Positions 1-6,098 of a stretch of DNA of 9,670 nucleotides are shown here, piece after piece. The notes below the pieces were generated by a model. That model saw nothing but the letters and a program-made list of their open reading frames with translations. It was not told the DNA's origin and ran no database searches. The stretch is from Bacteroidota bacterium (GTDB taxonomy: Bacteria; Bacteroidota; Ignavibacteria; UBA10030). The stretch is taken from contig JALONE010000058.1 in NCBI GenBank assembly GCA_025455125.1, positions 1-9,670 on the forward strand. The letters run 5' to 3'. The translations under genes were made by a program, and so were the position numbers. Positions within the stretch are counted from its first letter, which is position 1; every line of letters starts with the position of its first letter.

Positions 1-2438
1 GCCTGCCGTTCCGCCTCCTTGCGAGCCCGTTCAGTCTCCTGCAGCGCCGCCTCAACGCGCTGCTTCTCTTCGACAAGGCTCTTCGTCCGTTCCGCGATCA
101 GGTCGACGAGTTCCACCTCGTGACGGCGAGAACGCTGAATGCGCAATCGAGTGAAGCCGAGGACGAACGCGATGCCGATCGCCGCACACATGAAGTAGAA
201 AAGAAGGGTTTGGGTGAAATGGGGAAGCAGGATGAACGAGAACGATACACCGGTCTCCGCCCAGACGCCGTCGTTATTCCGGGCGATGACGCGGAAGCGG
301 TACTCACCTGGTCGGAGGTTCGTGTAATAGGCCGTGCGCCGGTTTCCTGCTTCGATCCAGGTGTCGTCATATCCCTCAAGCTGATATCGGAATTGGTTGC
401 GCTCGGGGGCGATGAACGACAACGCGGTGTACTCAAGCGCGATGCGGGCGGTCCCTGCGGGGAGTTCGATGCCGTCGGTGGCAGGATAGGGCTTCTCGTC
501 CGCCAGAAGGCGCTCGATGGTCATCGGTGGAGGAATCGGATTGAGGCGGAGCGTCCGTGGATCGACGACCGCGGCCCCTTTCAACGTGGCAAACCAAAGC
601 CGACCGTGGAGGTCCTTCCACGCGGAGGGCTGTCGTCGTCCGTTGCATTCACTACTCGGCATGCCGTCCGCAACGCCGAATACCTGACAGGCGATCGTCT
701 GTGCGGTATCCCGCTCGGCGGCGAGCAGATCGGCTTTCGAAACACGAGCAATGCCGTTGTTCGAGCTCATCCAAATGTTTCGATCGGCATCCTCAACGAC
801 GCTGAAGACGACATCATCATACAGTCCGCGTGCGGTCGTGAACGCAATGAAGCGGCCGCCGCTGAGATGCACGAGCCCGCCGCCATCCGTGCCGATCCAG
901 AGCGATCCGTCGTCATCTGCATGAAGTGCAATGATGCGGTCGCTCGAAAGGCCGTCGGCAGAAGTGAATCGCGTTATGACGCCGTCATGCAGGTGATACA
1001 GACCGTCGGCGAGCGTGCCGAACCACATGGACGAATCCCGCGTCTCCGCTATAGCAACGACGACCCCGCTAACCGAATCCGGACGATGACCGAAGGACGT
1101 GACGCGTCCTGCATCGATCATGGCGACTCCCTCCTCGGAGCCGGTCCAGAGACGGCTGCGTCGGTCAATGAACATCGCATGCACAGAACGCAGGGACTTG
1201 TCCGCCGAGATCGTTCTCACACGCCCGTCCGGTGTTCGCACGGTCAGCGCATGGTCCGTGCCGCCAACATACACCTCACCGCGAACGCCGGGCATGATCG
1301 ATGGAATGATCGCGGCCCCGCCGGTTTGATCGGCACCGAAGGTCCGCACAGCACTTCCGTCCCACAAGGCGATGCCCCCCCCGTACGTTCCAAACCACAT
1401 GCGTCCCCGGGCATCTCCCGCAAGCGAGAGGATGAACTCGTTCCTCAATCCATTGCGACGCGTGATGGCGGAGAAGCGGGCGCGATGTAACGCATTCAAT
1501 CCTCCGCCGTACGTCCCGGCCCATACCGTCCCTTCGTGATCGATCAGCAAGGACCGCACCTGATCGTCCCCAAGGCCGGACGAAGTGGTGAAGGCCGACC
1601 ACTTCCCCTGTTCGCGATACCAGATCCCTGCTCCGCCCGTGGCAACCCACAGCACGCCGTTTTTGTCGGGCTGGATGTCGAAGATCACCGAGCGTTGAAT
1701 CCTCGCCGGTGCAGCGAATCTTCGCATCTGCGTTCCATCCCACGCGTAGAGCCCTTCACTCGTGGCGAGCGCGAGTTCGTACGGTTCTCCCGGGAGCGAC
1801 CGGATCGAATGGATTCCCAGCGACTCGGACCCGCGGACCGGCGTCCATCGGCCGTTCTCCAGAACGAACAATCCTTCATTCGTCCCAACCAGCGCGCGAT
1901 GCGGAGATTCAAACCAAACACTGCGGATCGAATGACCGCGCGTGGATTCGATAGGTCGGAATTGCGACCCGTGTGCTTCGCGTCGCGCCAGACCGTCCTC
2001 CGTCGCAGCCCACACGGCGCCGGATGCATCCTCGCGGACCGTCCAGACGACGTTGCTGGGGAGGCCGTCGTCTGTGGTGTACGTGATCGCGGAATCTTTG
2101 GTGCGACAGACAAGACCTCCGCCACTCGTGGCGATCCAGAGATTCCCCGTCTGGTCCTCGAACAATCCCCACGTGTAATTGCTTCGAAGAGCGGGAAAGG
2201 TGCGTCGATTGAAGATCGTGAACCGAACGCCATCGAACCGCGCCACCCCTTCCTGCGTGCCTATCCAGATGTACCCATCCCGCGATTGGACGATCGCGTT
2301 CACGGAATTCTGTGGGAGACCGTGTTCACGCATCCATACGCGGTGCGAAAGCTGTGAGGCGCCATCAAAAGATCCTTGTGCAACGCACAGTGTCGTCCAA
2401 ACAAGAAGGAGGAACAGGATCTTAATTCGTACGTTCAT
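1..2438 (-). CDS. Two-component-regulator-propeller sensor protein, N-terminal 812 residues (C-terminus beyond window)
   Basis: I translated this frame by hand. It is open from the ATG at 2438 through base 1, so the 3' end is off the window. Residues 1-21 look like a signal peptide (hydrophobic ILFLLLVWTTLCVA after basic residues). Residues about 46-630 hold roughly 14 Reg_prop blades with the G-x-[IVL]-W-x-[GA]-T signature (IWIGT at 57-61, LWFAT at 614-618), enough for two seven-bladed propellers. Residues about 668-735 match a Y_Y_Y domain (YQLEGYDDTW, then a TNLRPGEYRFRV-type strand). One membrane helix lies at about 744-763, followed by a charged coiled coil of the AERTKSLVEEKQ type that usually leads into a histidine kinase, cyclase or GGDEF output domain. 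The layout implies a periplasmic sensor with a cytoplasmic output; ligand and output are unknown. The ATG at 2444 is in frame, but GGTGA sits about 6 bases before 2438. The start lies 27 bases after the rqcH stop, so co-transcription is possible. Confidence 0.9.
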   Translation of the reverse strand, partial: MNVRIKILFLLLVWTTLCVAQGSFDGASQLSHRVWMREHGLPQNSVNAIVQSRDGYIWIGTQEGVARFDGVRFTIFNRRTFPALRSNYTWGLFEDQTGNLWIATSGGGLVCRTKDSAITYTTDDGLPSNVVWTVREDASGAVWAATEDGLARREAHGSQFRPIESTRGHSIRSVWFESPHRALVGTNEGLFVLENGRWTPVRGSESLGIHSIRSLPGEPYELALATSEGLYAWDGTQMRRFAAPARIQRSVIFDIQPDKNGVLWVATGGAGIWYREQGKWSAFTTSSGLGDDQVRSLLIDHEGTVWAGTYGGGLNALHRARFSAITRRNGLRNEFILSLAGDARGRMWFGTYGGGIALWDGSAVRTFGADQTGGAAIIPSIMPGVRGEVYVGGTDHALTVRTPDGRVRTISADKSLRSVHAMFIDRRSRLWTGSEEGVAMIDAGRVTSFGHRPDSVSGVVVAIAETRDSSMWFGTLADGLYHLHDGVITRFTSADGLSSDRIIALHADDDGSLWIGTDGGGLVHLSGGRFIAFTTARGLYDDVVFSVVEDADRNIWMSSNNGIARVSKADLLAAERDTAQTIACQVFGVADGMPSSECNGRRQPSAWKDLHGRLWFATLKGAAVVDPRTLRLNPIPPPMTIERLLADEKPYPATDGIELPAGTARIALEYTALSFIAPERNQFRYQLEGYDDTWIEAGNRRTAYYTNLRPGEYRFRVIARNNDGVWAETGVSFSFILLPHFTQTLLFYFMCAAIGIAFVLGFTRLRIQRSRRHEVELVDLIAERTKSLVEEKQRVEAALQETERARKEAERQ

Positions 2439-2465
2439 GTGCATTCACCAATGTTCGGATGGCGC

Positions 2466-3194
2466 TCAGCGCGCATGTTCGTCCTTCCGATCTGCGGGAA
2501 GCCGGGGTTCGGCGAAGACGGTTTCCTCTCGTTCAACCATAACTGTACCCGCAGAAGCTCCCTTGGGTTTGCGAACGTGCTTCCCCAGACACATCGTGAC
2601 CGGAACGAGTGAAGCGTTCTTCATCTTGCTGTAAAATGCCGCGACGGAAGCAGCGTCTTGAACCGCCGCCCTGCTGACCTCCCCCTTGCCCGGGTGCACC
2701 TTCAGGACGACATGCGACCCCCCGACGCCGCGTGCATGAAACCAGAGGTCTTCTTTTCCTGTGTGCCGCGTGGTCAGCAGATCGTTGTTCTCGCTGCTCT
2801 TTCCGGCCCACACCTGGAAGCCGCCGGTCACGATGAATACCCGGAATGGCGGAGGCGGTGCGGTGCGCGTGCCCGCGGTACTGCGGTATCCTGCCGATGC
2901 CAGCAGCGGCTTGTGCCGTTCGATGAACGAGCGAAGCGCTTCCGTGTTCTCGATGTCATCGAGCTCAACGAGTGTTCCCTCGAGTTCCCGAAGTCGTGCA
3001 TGCAGTGTCGCTCGGCGCTCGCGCTGCTCATCAATGGTCTCCCGGATTTTTCGTGCACGTGCATAGTACCGTTCGGCGTTCTTCGCGGGGGTCAAGTGGA
3101 TATCGAGCGGAATGAGGACTGGCGCATGGTCTTCTGCATACACATCCTCGACCAGCGCTTCCCGTTCCCCTTTCCGGAGGTGCAGGGGCTTCAT
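2466..3194 (-). CDS. rqcH 3' fragment: second coiled-coil arm and NFACT-R domain
   Basis: The frame is family-like from about 3188 and could in principle restart at the ATG at 3194, although no convincing ribosome site is seen. It continues the NFACT protein: VLIPLDIHLTPAKNAERYY matches the conserved LDxxLTPxxNAxxYF block, followed by the second coiled-coil arm, a proline-rich loop (TAPPPPFRVF), and the NFACT-R domain (GFQVWAGKSSENNDLLT, DLWFHARGVGGSHVVLKV). NFACT-R helps grip tRNA and the ribosomal subunit. The open frame extends upstream to an ATG at 3560, but residues before 3194 are serine/arginine-rich sequence typical of an out-of-frame reading. It ends with TGA at 2468-2466. Confidence 0.6.
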   Translation of the reverse strand: MKPLHLRKGEREALVEDVYAEDHAPVLIPLDIHLTPAKNAERYYARARKIRETIDEQRERRATLHARLRELEGTLVELDDIENTEALRSFIERHKPLLASAGYRSTAGTRTAPPPPFRVFIVTGGFQVWAGKSSENNDLLTTRHTGKEDLWFHARGVGGSHVVLKVHPGKGEVSRAAVQDAASVAAFYSKMKNASLVPVTMCLGKHVRKPKGASAGTVMVEREETVFAEPRLPADRKDEHAR

Positions 3195-4110
3195 GGTCGA
3201 TCTTCTGGAGTGTTCGCTCGGTCTTCGACAATTCCTGCTGCAGCGCCTGGAGAACCGCGCGTTTCTGGTCGTGGAAGGCGCGCTGAACATGCCCGGTGGC
3301 CAGGTATGTTCGGATGGCCGTCTGGAGGTCTTCGAACGATTGAACGCGCAGGTCTCCGAATTGCTCGAGCGGAATGAGAGCGAATTCCACTGGTGCGTCA
3401 TCACGCAGATAGATGCGCGGCTGCGGTTCGAGCAGGAGCAATCCTTGGATGTGACGAGCTGTCGCGGCCAGCGCTTCCATATCCCGGTCAGAAAGATCGG
3501 CGACAGGCGTTTCGGCGGAGAACCCGGATCGCATCGCCACCTCGCGGTGAAGCGTTGCACCGAATCGCGGGAGGGCGCGCTTGAGTCCGGCTAGCAGGGT
3601 CGCGTCCGCGGTCGATCCGCGCAGGGTTTGCGCGAATACGGCTGCCTCGGTGAGATCGGAAACGGAACGCGCAGCGGGAAGCGTGCTCTCGGGTGAAAGG
3701 GTTTTCAGAAAAGGCTCGAGCACGGTGCGGCGGTCATCGCACAAGATGACATTGGCGCGCGAACCAAAGAACTGGGCGATGAGCACTCGACCTGATGAGA
3801 ATTGAAATGAGATCTCGCGGTCGGTCGCCGAGATCATGACGGCCTCCAAGATCTCGCCGATGATCGGGGAGAAGAAGTCGACCGAATTGCGGCGCGCTCG
3901 GGCGAACGACGCGCGATGGAAGATCGAGTTCGCCGAGGGCTCGCAACTGATCAGCACCGCATCTGAGCGGTCGGCCTCCTCGAGATCTTCCTGGAGGCGC
4001 AGGACGAGCTCATTGCGATACTGCGAGAATGCTTCAAGAAGCCGGCATCCCTTCAGACGCCGGTTGAGGTCTTCTGCAATACCCTTGAGTGTGTAATAGT
4101 TTGTGACCAC
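3031..4110 (-). CDS. rqcH 5' fragment: NFACT-N, helix-hairpin-helix and first coiled-coil arm
   Basis: This is the open frame from GTG 4110 to the first stop at 3031. Residues 1-307 are family-like: start MVTNYYTLKG, NFACT-N core around 50-135 (NSIFHRASFA, GSRANVIL), a helix-hairpin-helix-like stretch around 175-197, and a charged helix 278-307 that begins the long coiled coil. After residue 307 the frame reads proline/arginine/cysteine-rich sequence (PAPPERGTGS onward) with no family character, so the last 52 residues are probably out-of-frame read-through. The GTG start is chosen because it puts the family's N-terminal TNYYTL at residues 3-8. The frame is open further upstream but has no nearby ATG. 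Confidence 0.65.
   Translation of the reverse strand: MVTNYYTLKGIAEDLNRRLKGCRLLEAFSQYRNELVLRLQEDLEEADRSDAVLISCEPSANSIFHRASFARARRNSVDFFSPIIGEILEAVMISATDREISFQFSSGRVLIAQFFGSRANVILCDDRRTVLEPFLKTLSPESTLPAARSVSDLTEAAVFAQTLRGSTADATLLAGLKRALPRFGATLHREVAMRSGFSAETPVADLSDRDMEALAATARHIQGLLLLEPQPRIYLRDDAPVEFALIPLEQFGDLRVQSFEDLQTAIRTYLATGHVQRAFHDQKRAVLQALQQELSKTERTLQKIDHEAPAPPERGTGSAGRGCVCRRPCASPHSARYPLDPREERRTVLCTCTKNPGDH
3180..3205 (-). other. Frame junction and inferred short deletion in rqcH
   Basis: On the minus strand, frame 1 is family-like until the GAA codon at 3192-3190, and the frame used downstream is family-like from the CCC codon starting at 3188. Skipping one base, or inserting 2 modulo 3 bases, restores the reading. 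Because about 17 conserved residues are also missing, a single-base indel does not explain it alone. A deletion of about 50 or 53 bases does. Confidence 0.65.
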
Positions 4111-4115
4111 GGCCG

Positions 4116-4124
4116 TGTGGATAT
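4116..4124 (-). promoter_or_regulatory. Near-consensus DnaA box (8 of 9)
   Basis: The minus strand reads ATATCCACA, one mismatch from TTATCCACA. It lies in the divergent intergenic region and has the same orientation as the perfect box 52 bases away. On its own it could be chance; the cluster is what makes it worth listing. Confidence 0.35.
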
Positions 4125-4167
4125 TCCATTGAACTTCACGAAAAACGGAGGGAAATGCAATTTTCTC

Positions 4168-4176
4168 TGTGGATAA
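4168..4176 (-). promoter_or_regulatory. Perfect-consensus DnaA box
   Basis: The minus strand reads TTATCCACA (plus strand TGTGGATAA), the high-affinity DnaA box. It sits between the divergent rqcH and yicC genes, about 20-55 bases upstream of the candidate yicC promoter. A 7-of-9 match follows at 4179-4187 (minus), and TTATGCGTA at 4211-4219 (plus) matches TTATNCACA at 7 of 9. DnaA could regulate the yicC-to-dnaB transcript here; an origin is possible but not shown. Confidence 0.55.
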
Positions 4177-4194
4177 GTCGTGGAAAAATGTGTA

Positions 4195-4223
4195 TTGCTG
4201 TCCCTGCCAATTATGCGTATCTT
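4195..4223 (+). promoter_or_regulatory. Weak candidate sigma-70-like promoter for the yicC-dnaB operon
   Basis: TTGCTG at 4195-4200 and TATCTT at 4218-4223 are separated by 17 bases, each only partly matching consensus (3/6 and 4/6). The site is AT-rich and about 35 bases upstream of the chosen yicC start. I found no good match to the Bacteroidota -33/-7 promoter form. Treat it as a candidate only. Confidence 0.25.
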
Positions 4224-4247
4224 TATATGTTTTGGGGGAATTTCACT

Positions 4248-4252
4248 GGGAG
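4248..4252 (+). promoter_or_regulatory. Ribosome binding site supporting the GTG start of yicC
   Basis: GGGAG lies 5 bases before GTG 4258. It is 17 bases from the ATG at 4270, too far to serve it, and no comparable site precedes the upstream in-frame ATG at 4180. This decides the start. Confidence 0.6.
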
Positions 4253-4257
4253 CGAAT

Positions 4258-5139
4258 GTGGTCTCTAGCATGACAGGATATGGCCGTGCCGAGGTCGAAG
4301 GGCACGGATTGTCGGCCTTCATCGAGGTCCGAAGCGTCAACAGCCGTTACCTCGATGTGACGGTTCGAACACCGCGTGCCTTGTCCCATCGTGAGAAGGA
4401 CATCAAGGACCTTATCCGGGGCGCGCTGAGCCGCGGAAGCGTCAATGTCACGGTGAAGGTCGAGCGCAACGCAAACGGCGCGGCACCGCTGCGGGTCAAC
4501 GCGGAAGCAACGAAGCAGTACGTGAAGTTGCTGAATGAGGTTCGTCGGACGGCCAAACTTCGGGAGCCCGTGAAGCTTGCGCATCTGCTGAGCTTCTCCG
4601 AGATCTTCGAGCCCGTGGATGAAGAGGACAGCGACGAGCGCGATTGGGAAGTGATCCGCGATGGGATCCGGCAGGCGCTGGCCGATCTGAATGTGATGCG
4701 CGCGAACGAAGGCGCGGAGCTGGCCAAGGACCTCCGCGCACGCGTGCAATCGATCGACAACATCCTGGTCGACGTGGAACGGTCGTCGAAGGAGCGCATC
4801 CCGGAGGAACGGAAGAAGCTGTTCGAACGCGTCGAGCAGCTGGTAAGCGACAAGGCGATCGTCGATCAGAACCGCCTGGAACTGGAGATCGTGCTTCTGG
4901 CAGAGAAGCTCGATGTGACGGAAGAATGCGTGCGCTTCCATACGCACAACAAGTTCTTCCTCGAGGCGTTGGGGAAGAAGGAAGCGGCCGGACGAAAGCT
5001 CAACTTCCTCATCCAGGAGATGAACCGCGAAGCGAACACGATCGGTTCGAAGACGAATGATGCGCCCATCGCGCACATCGTGGTACAGATCAAGGAAGAG
5101 CTGGAAAAGATCCGGGAACAATTGCAGAACATTGAATGA
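4258..5139 (+). CDS. yicC: YicC/YloC family endoribonuclease, 293 residues
   Basis: YicC-family proteins are cytoplasmic endoribonucleases; the E. coli member affects small-RNA turnover. From GTG 4258 the protein begins MVSSMTGYGRAE, matching the family start M-x-x-S-M-T-G-[FY]-G-R, and its 293 residues equal the usual length of about 290. The N-terminal YicC domain (VRSVNSRYLDV, about residues 22-32) is followed by a long helical region. The C-terminal DUF1732 block carries the hallmark GRKLNFLIQEMNREANTIGS and KEELEKIREQLQNIE. It is the first gene of the plus-strand series, and its stop overlaps the start of gmk by 4 bases (ATGA), a sign of translational coupling. Longer starts at 4180 or 4213 would add residues with no family match. 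Confidence 0.93.
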   Translation: MVSSMTGYGRAEVEGHGLSAFIEVRSVNSRYLDVTVRTPRALSHREKDIKDLIRGALSRGSVNVTVKVERNANGAAPLRVNAEATKQYVKLLNEVRRTAKLREPVKLAHLLSFSEIFEPVDEEDSDERDWEVIRDGIRQALADLNVMRANEGAELAKDLRARVQSIDNILVDVERSSKERIPEERKKLFERVEQLVSDKAIVDQNRLELEIVLLAEKLDVTEECVRFHTHNKFFLEALGKKEAAGRKLNFLIQEMNREANTIGSKTNDAPIAHIVVQIKEELEKIREQLQNIE

Positions 5140-5717
5140 AGGGACTTCTCATCGTCGTTGCGGCTCCGAGCGGGAGCGGGAAGACGACCATCGCCAAGGC
5201 GGTCATGCAGCGCCATCCCGAGATCCTGTTCTCGGTCTCGGCGACAACGCGGGCGATGCGTCCCGGGGAAACCCATGGGAAGGATTACTTCTTCCTGACT
5301 CGCGAGGAATTCGAGACACGCATCGCGGCGAACGATCTGATCGAGTATGAGGAGATCTACGGCAACCTCTACGGGACGTTGAAAAGCGAGGTCGATCGGG
5401 CGCTGGCCGCGGGGCGCGTGATGCTCTTCGATGTCGACGTCAAGGGAGCGCTCTCCATCAAACGACTGTACCGGGACGATGCCCTGCTCATCTTCATCGC
5501 CCCGCCGAGTGTCGACGAATTGCGGCGCCGGCTGGAGAATCGGAAGACGGAGGATGCCGCGACTGTCGAACGCCGGATGGCACGCGTCGCGATGGAACTG
5601 GAGCTGGGGAAGGAATTTGATGTCCGGGTCGTGAACGACGATCTGGACCGCGCGGTGAACGAAGTGAATGCACTCGTGAATGCGCGCATCGCAAGGATTG
5701 AACAACTAGAACCGTGA
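5136..5717 (+). CDS. gmk: Guanylate kinase
   Basis: Guanylate kinase phosphorylates GMP to GDP with ATP, an essential step in making GTP and dGTP. The 193-residue protein has the P-loop APSGSGKTT at 10-18, as in other bacterial Gmk proteins (E. coli APSGAGKS). The GMP-binding stretch SATTRAMRPGE at 35-45 contains the conserved serine and two arginines, and GKDYFF (48-53) and IEYEEIYGNLYGT (69-81) supply the conserved tyrosine and glutamate. The lid and adenine-contact region follows, at RLENRKTED (about residues 132-140). The length is normal (about 190-205). The ATG overlaps the yicC stop, and no separate ribosome site is visible, so it probably depends on coupling. Nothing is missing. Confidence 0.97.
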   Translation: MKGLLIVVAAPSGSGKTTIAKAVMQRHPEILFSVSATTRAMRPGETHGKDYFFLTREEFETRIAANDLIEYEEIYGNLYGTLKSEVDRALAAGRVMLFDVDVKGALSIKRLYRDDALLIFIAPPSVDELRRRLENRKTEDAATVERRMARVAMELELGKEFDVRVVNDDLDRAVNEVNALVNARIARIEQLEP

Positions 5718-5723
5718 ACCGTG

Positions 5724-5729
5724 AGGAGG
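5724..5729 (+). promoter_or_regulatory. Strong Shine-Dalgarno for rpoZ
   Basis: AGGAGG is 7 bases before the GTG at 5737. It is the clearest ribosome site in the window and confirms the non-ATG start of this small gene. Confidence 0.75.
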
Positions 5730-5736
5730 AAGTACC

Positions 5737-6078
5737 GTGCCTGTAAAACCCATACCGATGCAGGAATTCACCGACAAGGTCGGGAACATCTACGAAGCGA
5801 TCGTCGCAACGGCGAAGCGCTCCCGCCAGATCCATGACGACCTGAAGATCGAGCTCGCCCAGCGGCTCGAGACCATCAAGGCGCTCACGTCAACGACCGA
5901 ACTCGAGGAAGACCTTGAGGTCACGACGACGAATCCTGACCAGCTGAAGATCAGCCTGGAGTTCGAACAGCGTCCCAAGCCGACGGAGACGGCGCTGCAG
6001 GAAATGGCGGATAAGACGGTCACGTTCCGGTACAAGGAAACGGCCCCCGTCGTGCCGAAAGAACCCGAGACCGAATAG
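5737..6078 (+). CDS. rpoZ: DNA-directed RNA polymerase omega subunit
   Basis: The omega subunit binds the beta' subunit and helps RNA polymerase assemble. In this 113-residue protein the conserved core is residues about 13-45 (DKVGNIYEAIVATAKRSRQI), matching the RpoZ/Rpb6 helix that in other bacteria reads N-x-[FY]-x-[LA]-x-x-x-[AV]-[AK]-[RK]-[AS]-R-[QE]-[IL]. The rest is acidic and low in conservation, with a proline/glutamate tail (APVVPKEPETE), as is common for omega. Identification also rests on position: gmk-rpoZ-coaBC is a widespread order. The start is GTG 5737, with AGGAGG upstream. The gap to gmk is 19 bases. Confidence 0.88.
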   Translation: MPVKPIPMQEFTDKVGNIYEAIVATAKRSRQIHDDLKIELAQRLETIKALTSTTELEEDLEVTTTNPDQLKISLEFEQRPKPTETALQEMADKTVTFRYKETAPVVPKEPETE

Positions 6079-6098
6079 CGACAACACCGGCAACAGCC

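Larger units (their letters stand above)
2466..4110 (-). pseudogene. rqcH: RqcH/Rqc2-type NFACT ribosome quality-control factor, broken by a frameshift and deletion
   Basis: The whole locus reads as an NFACT protein (FbpA/YloA/Rqc2 family). These proteins bind the 50S-peptidyl-tRNA complex after ribosome splitting and recruit tRNA-Ala to add C-terminal alanine tails that mark stalled chains for degradation. The first 307 residues are in one frame (4110 to about 3190) and the last 240 in another (about 3188 to 2466). Their sum, about 547, is close to the usual 550-570. At the junction the first frame reads TLQKIDHE and the second PLHLRKGE. Family members have a conserved Y-x-x-[YF]-G-[DN]-L-L-x-A-N-L segment between these blocks, and I find it in none of the three minus-strand frames. 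The simplest reading is a deletion of about 50 bases (2 modulo 3) within the coiled-coil region. Whether this is a real mutation or an assembly error cannot be decided here. No Shine-Dalgarno precedes the GTG start. Confidence 0.8.

Noticed and set aside
120..1490. 456-codon plus-strand open frame opposite the sensor gene
   Set aside because: The minus-strand frame has repeated propeller motifs over its full length. This one has no domain, is rich in Arg/Asp/Glu, and is the antisense shadow expected at high GC. The plus-strand frame at 1536-2357 is rejected for the same reason.
1..2438. Hybrid two-component sensor of a polysaccharide-use locus
   Set aside because: The domain order fits, but no SusC/SusD or glycosidase gene is in the window and the C-terminus is missing, so I did not name a function.
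3180..3205. Programmed ribosomal frameshift in rqcH
   Set aside because: No slippery heptamer or downstream pseudoknot is evident, the family does not use frameshifting, and conserved residues are missing at the junction, which a frameshift would not cause.
4180..4257. Longer YicC starting at ATG 4180 or 4213
   Set aside because: The added residues (MEKCVLLSLPIMRIF and so on) match nothing in the family, no ribosome site precedes them, and the start at GTG 4258 gives the exact family N-terminus.
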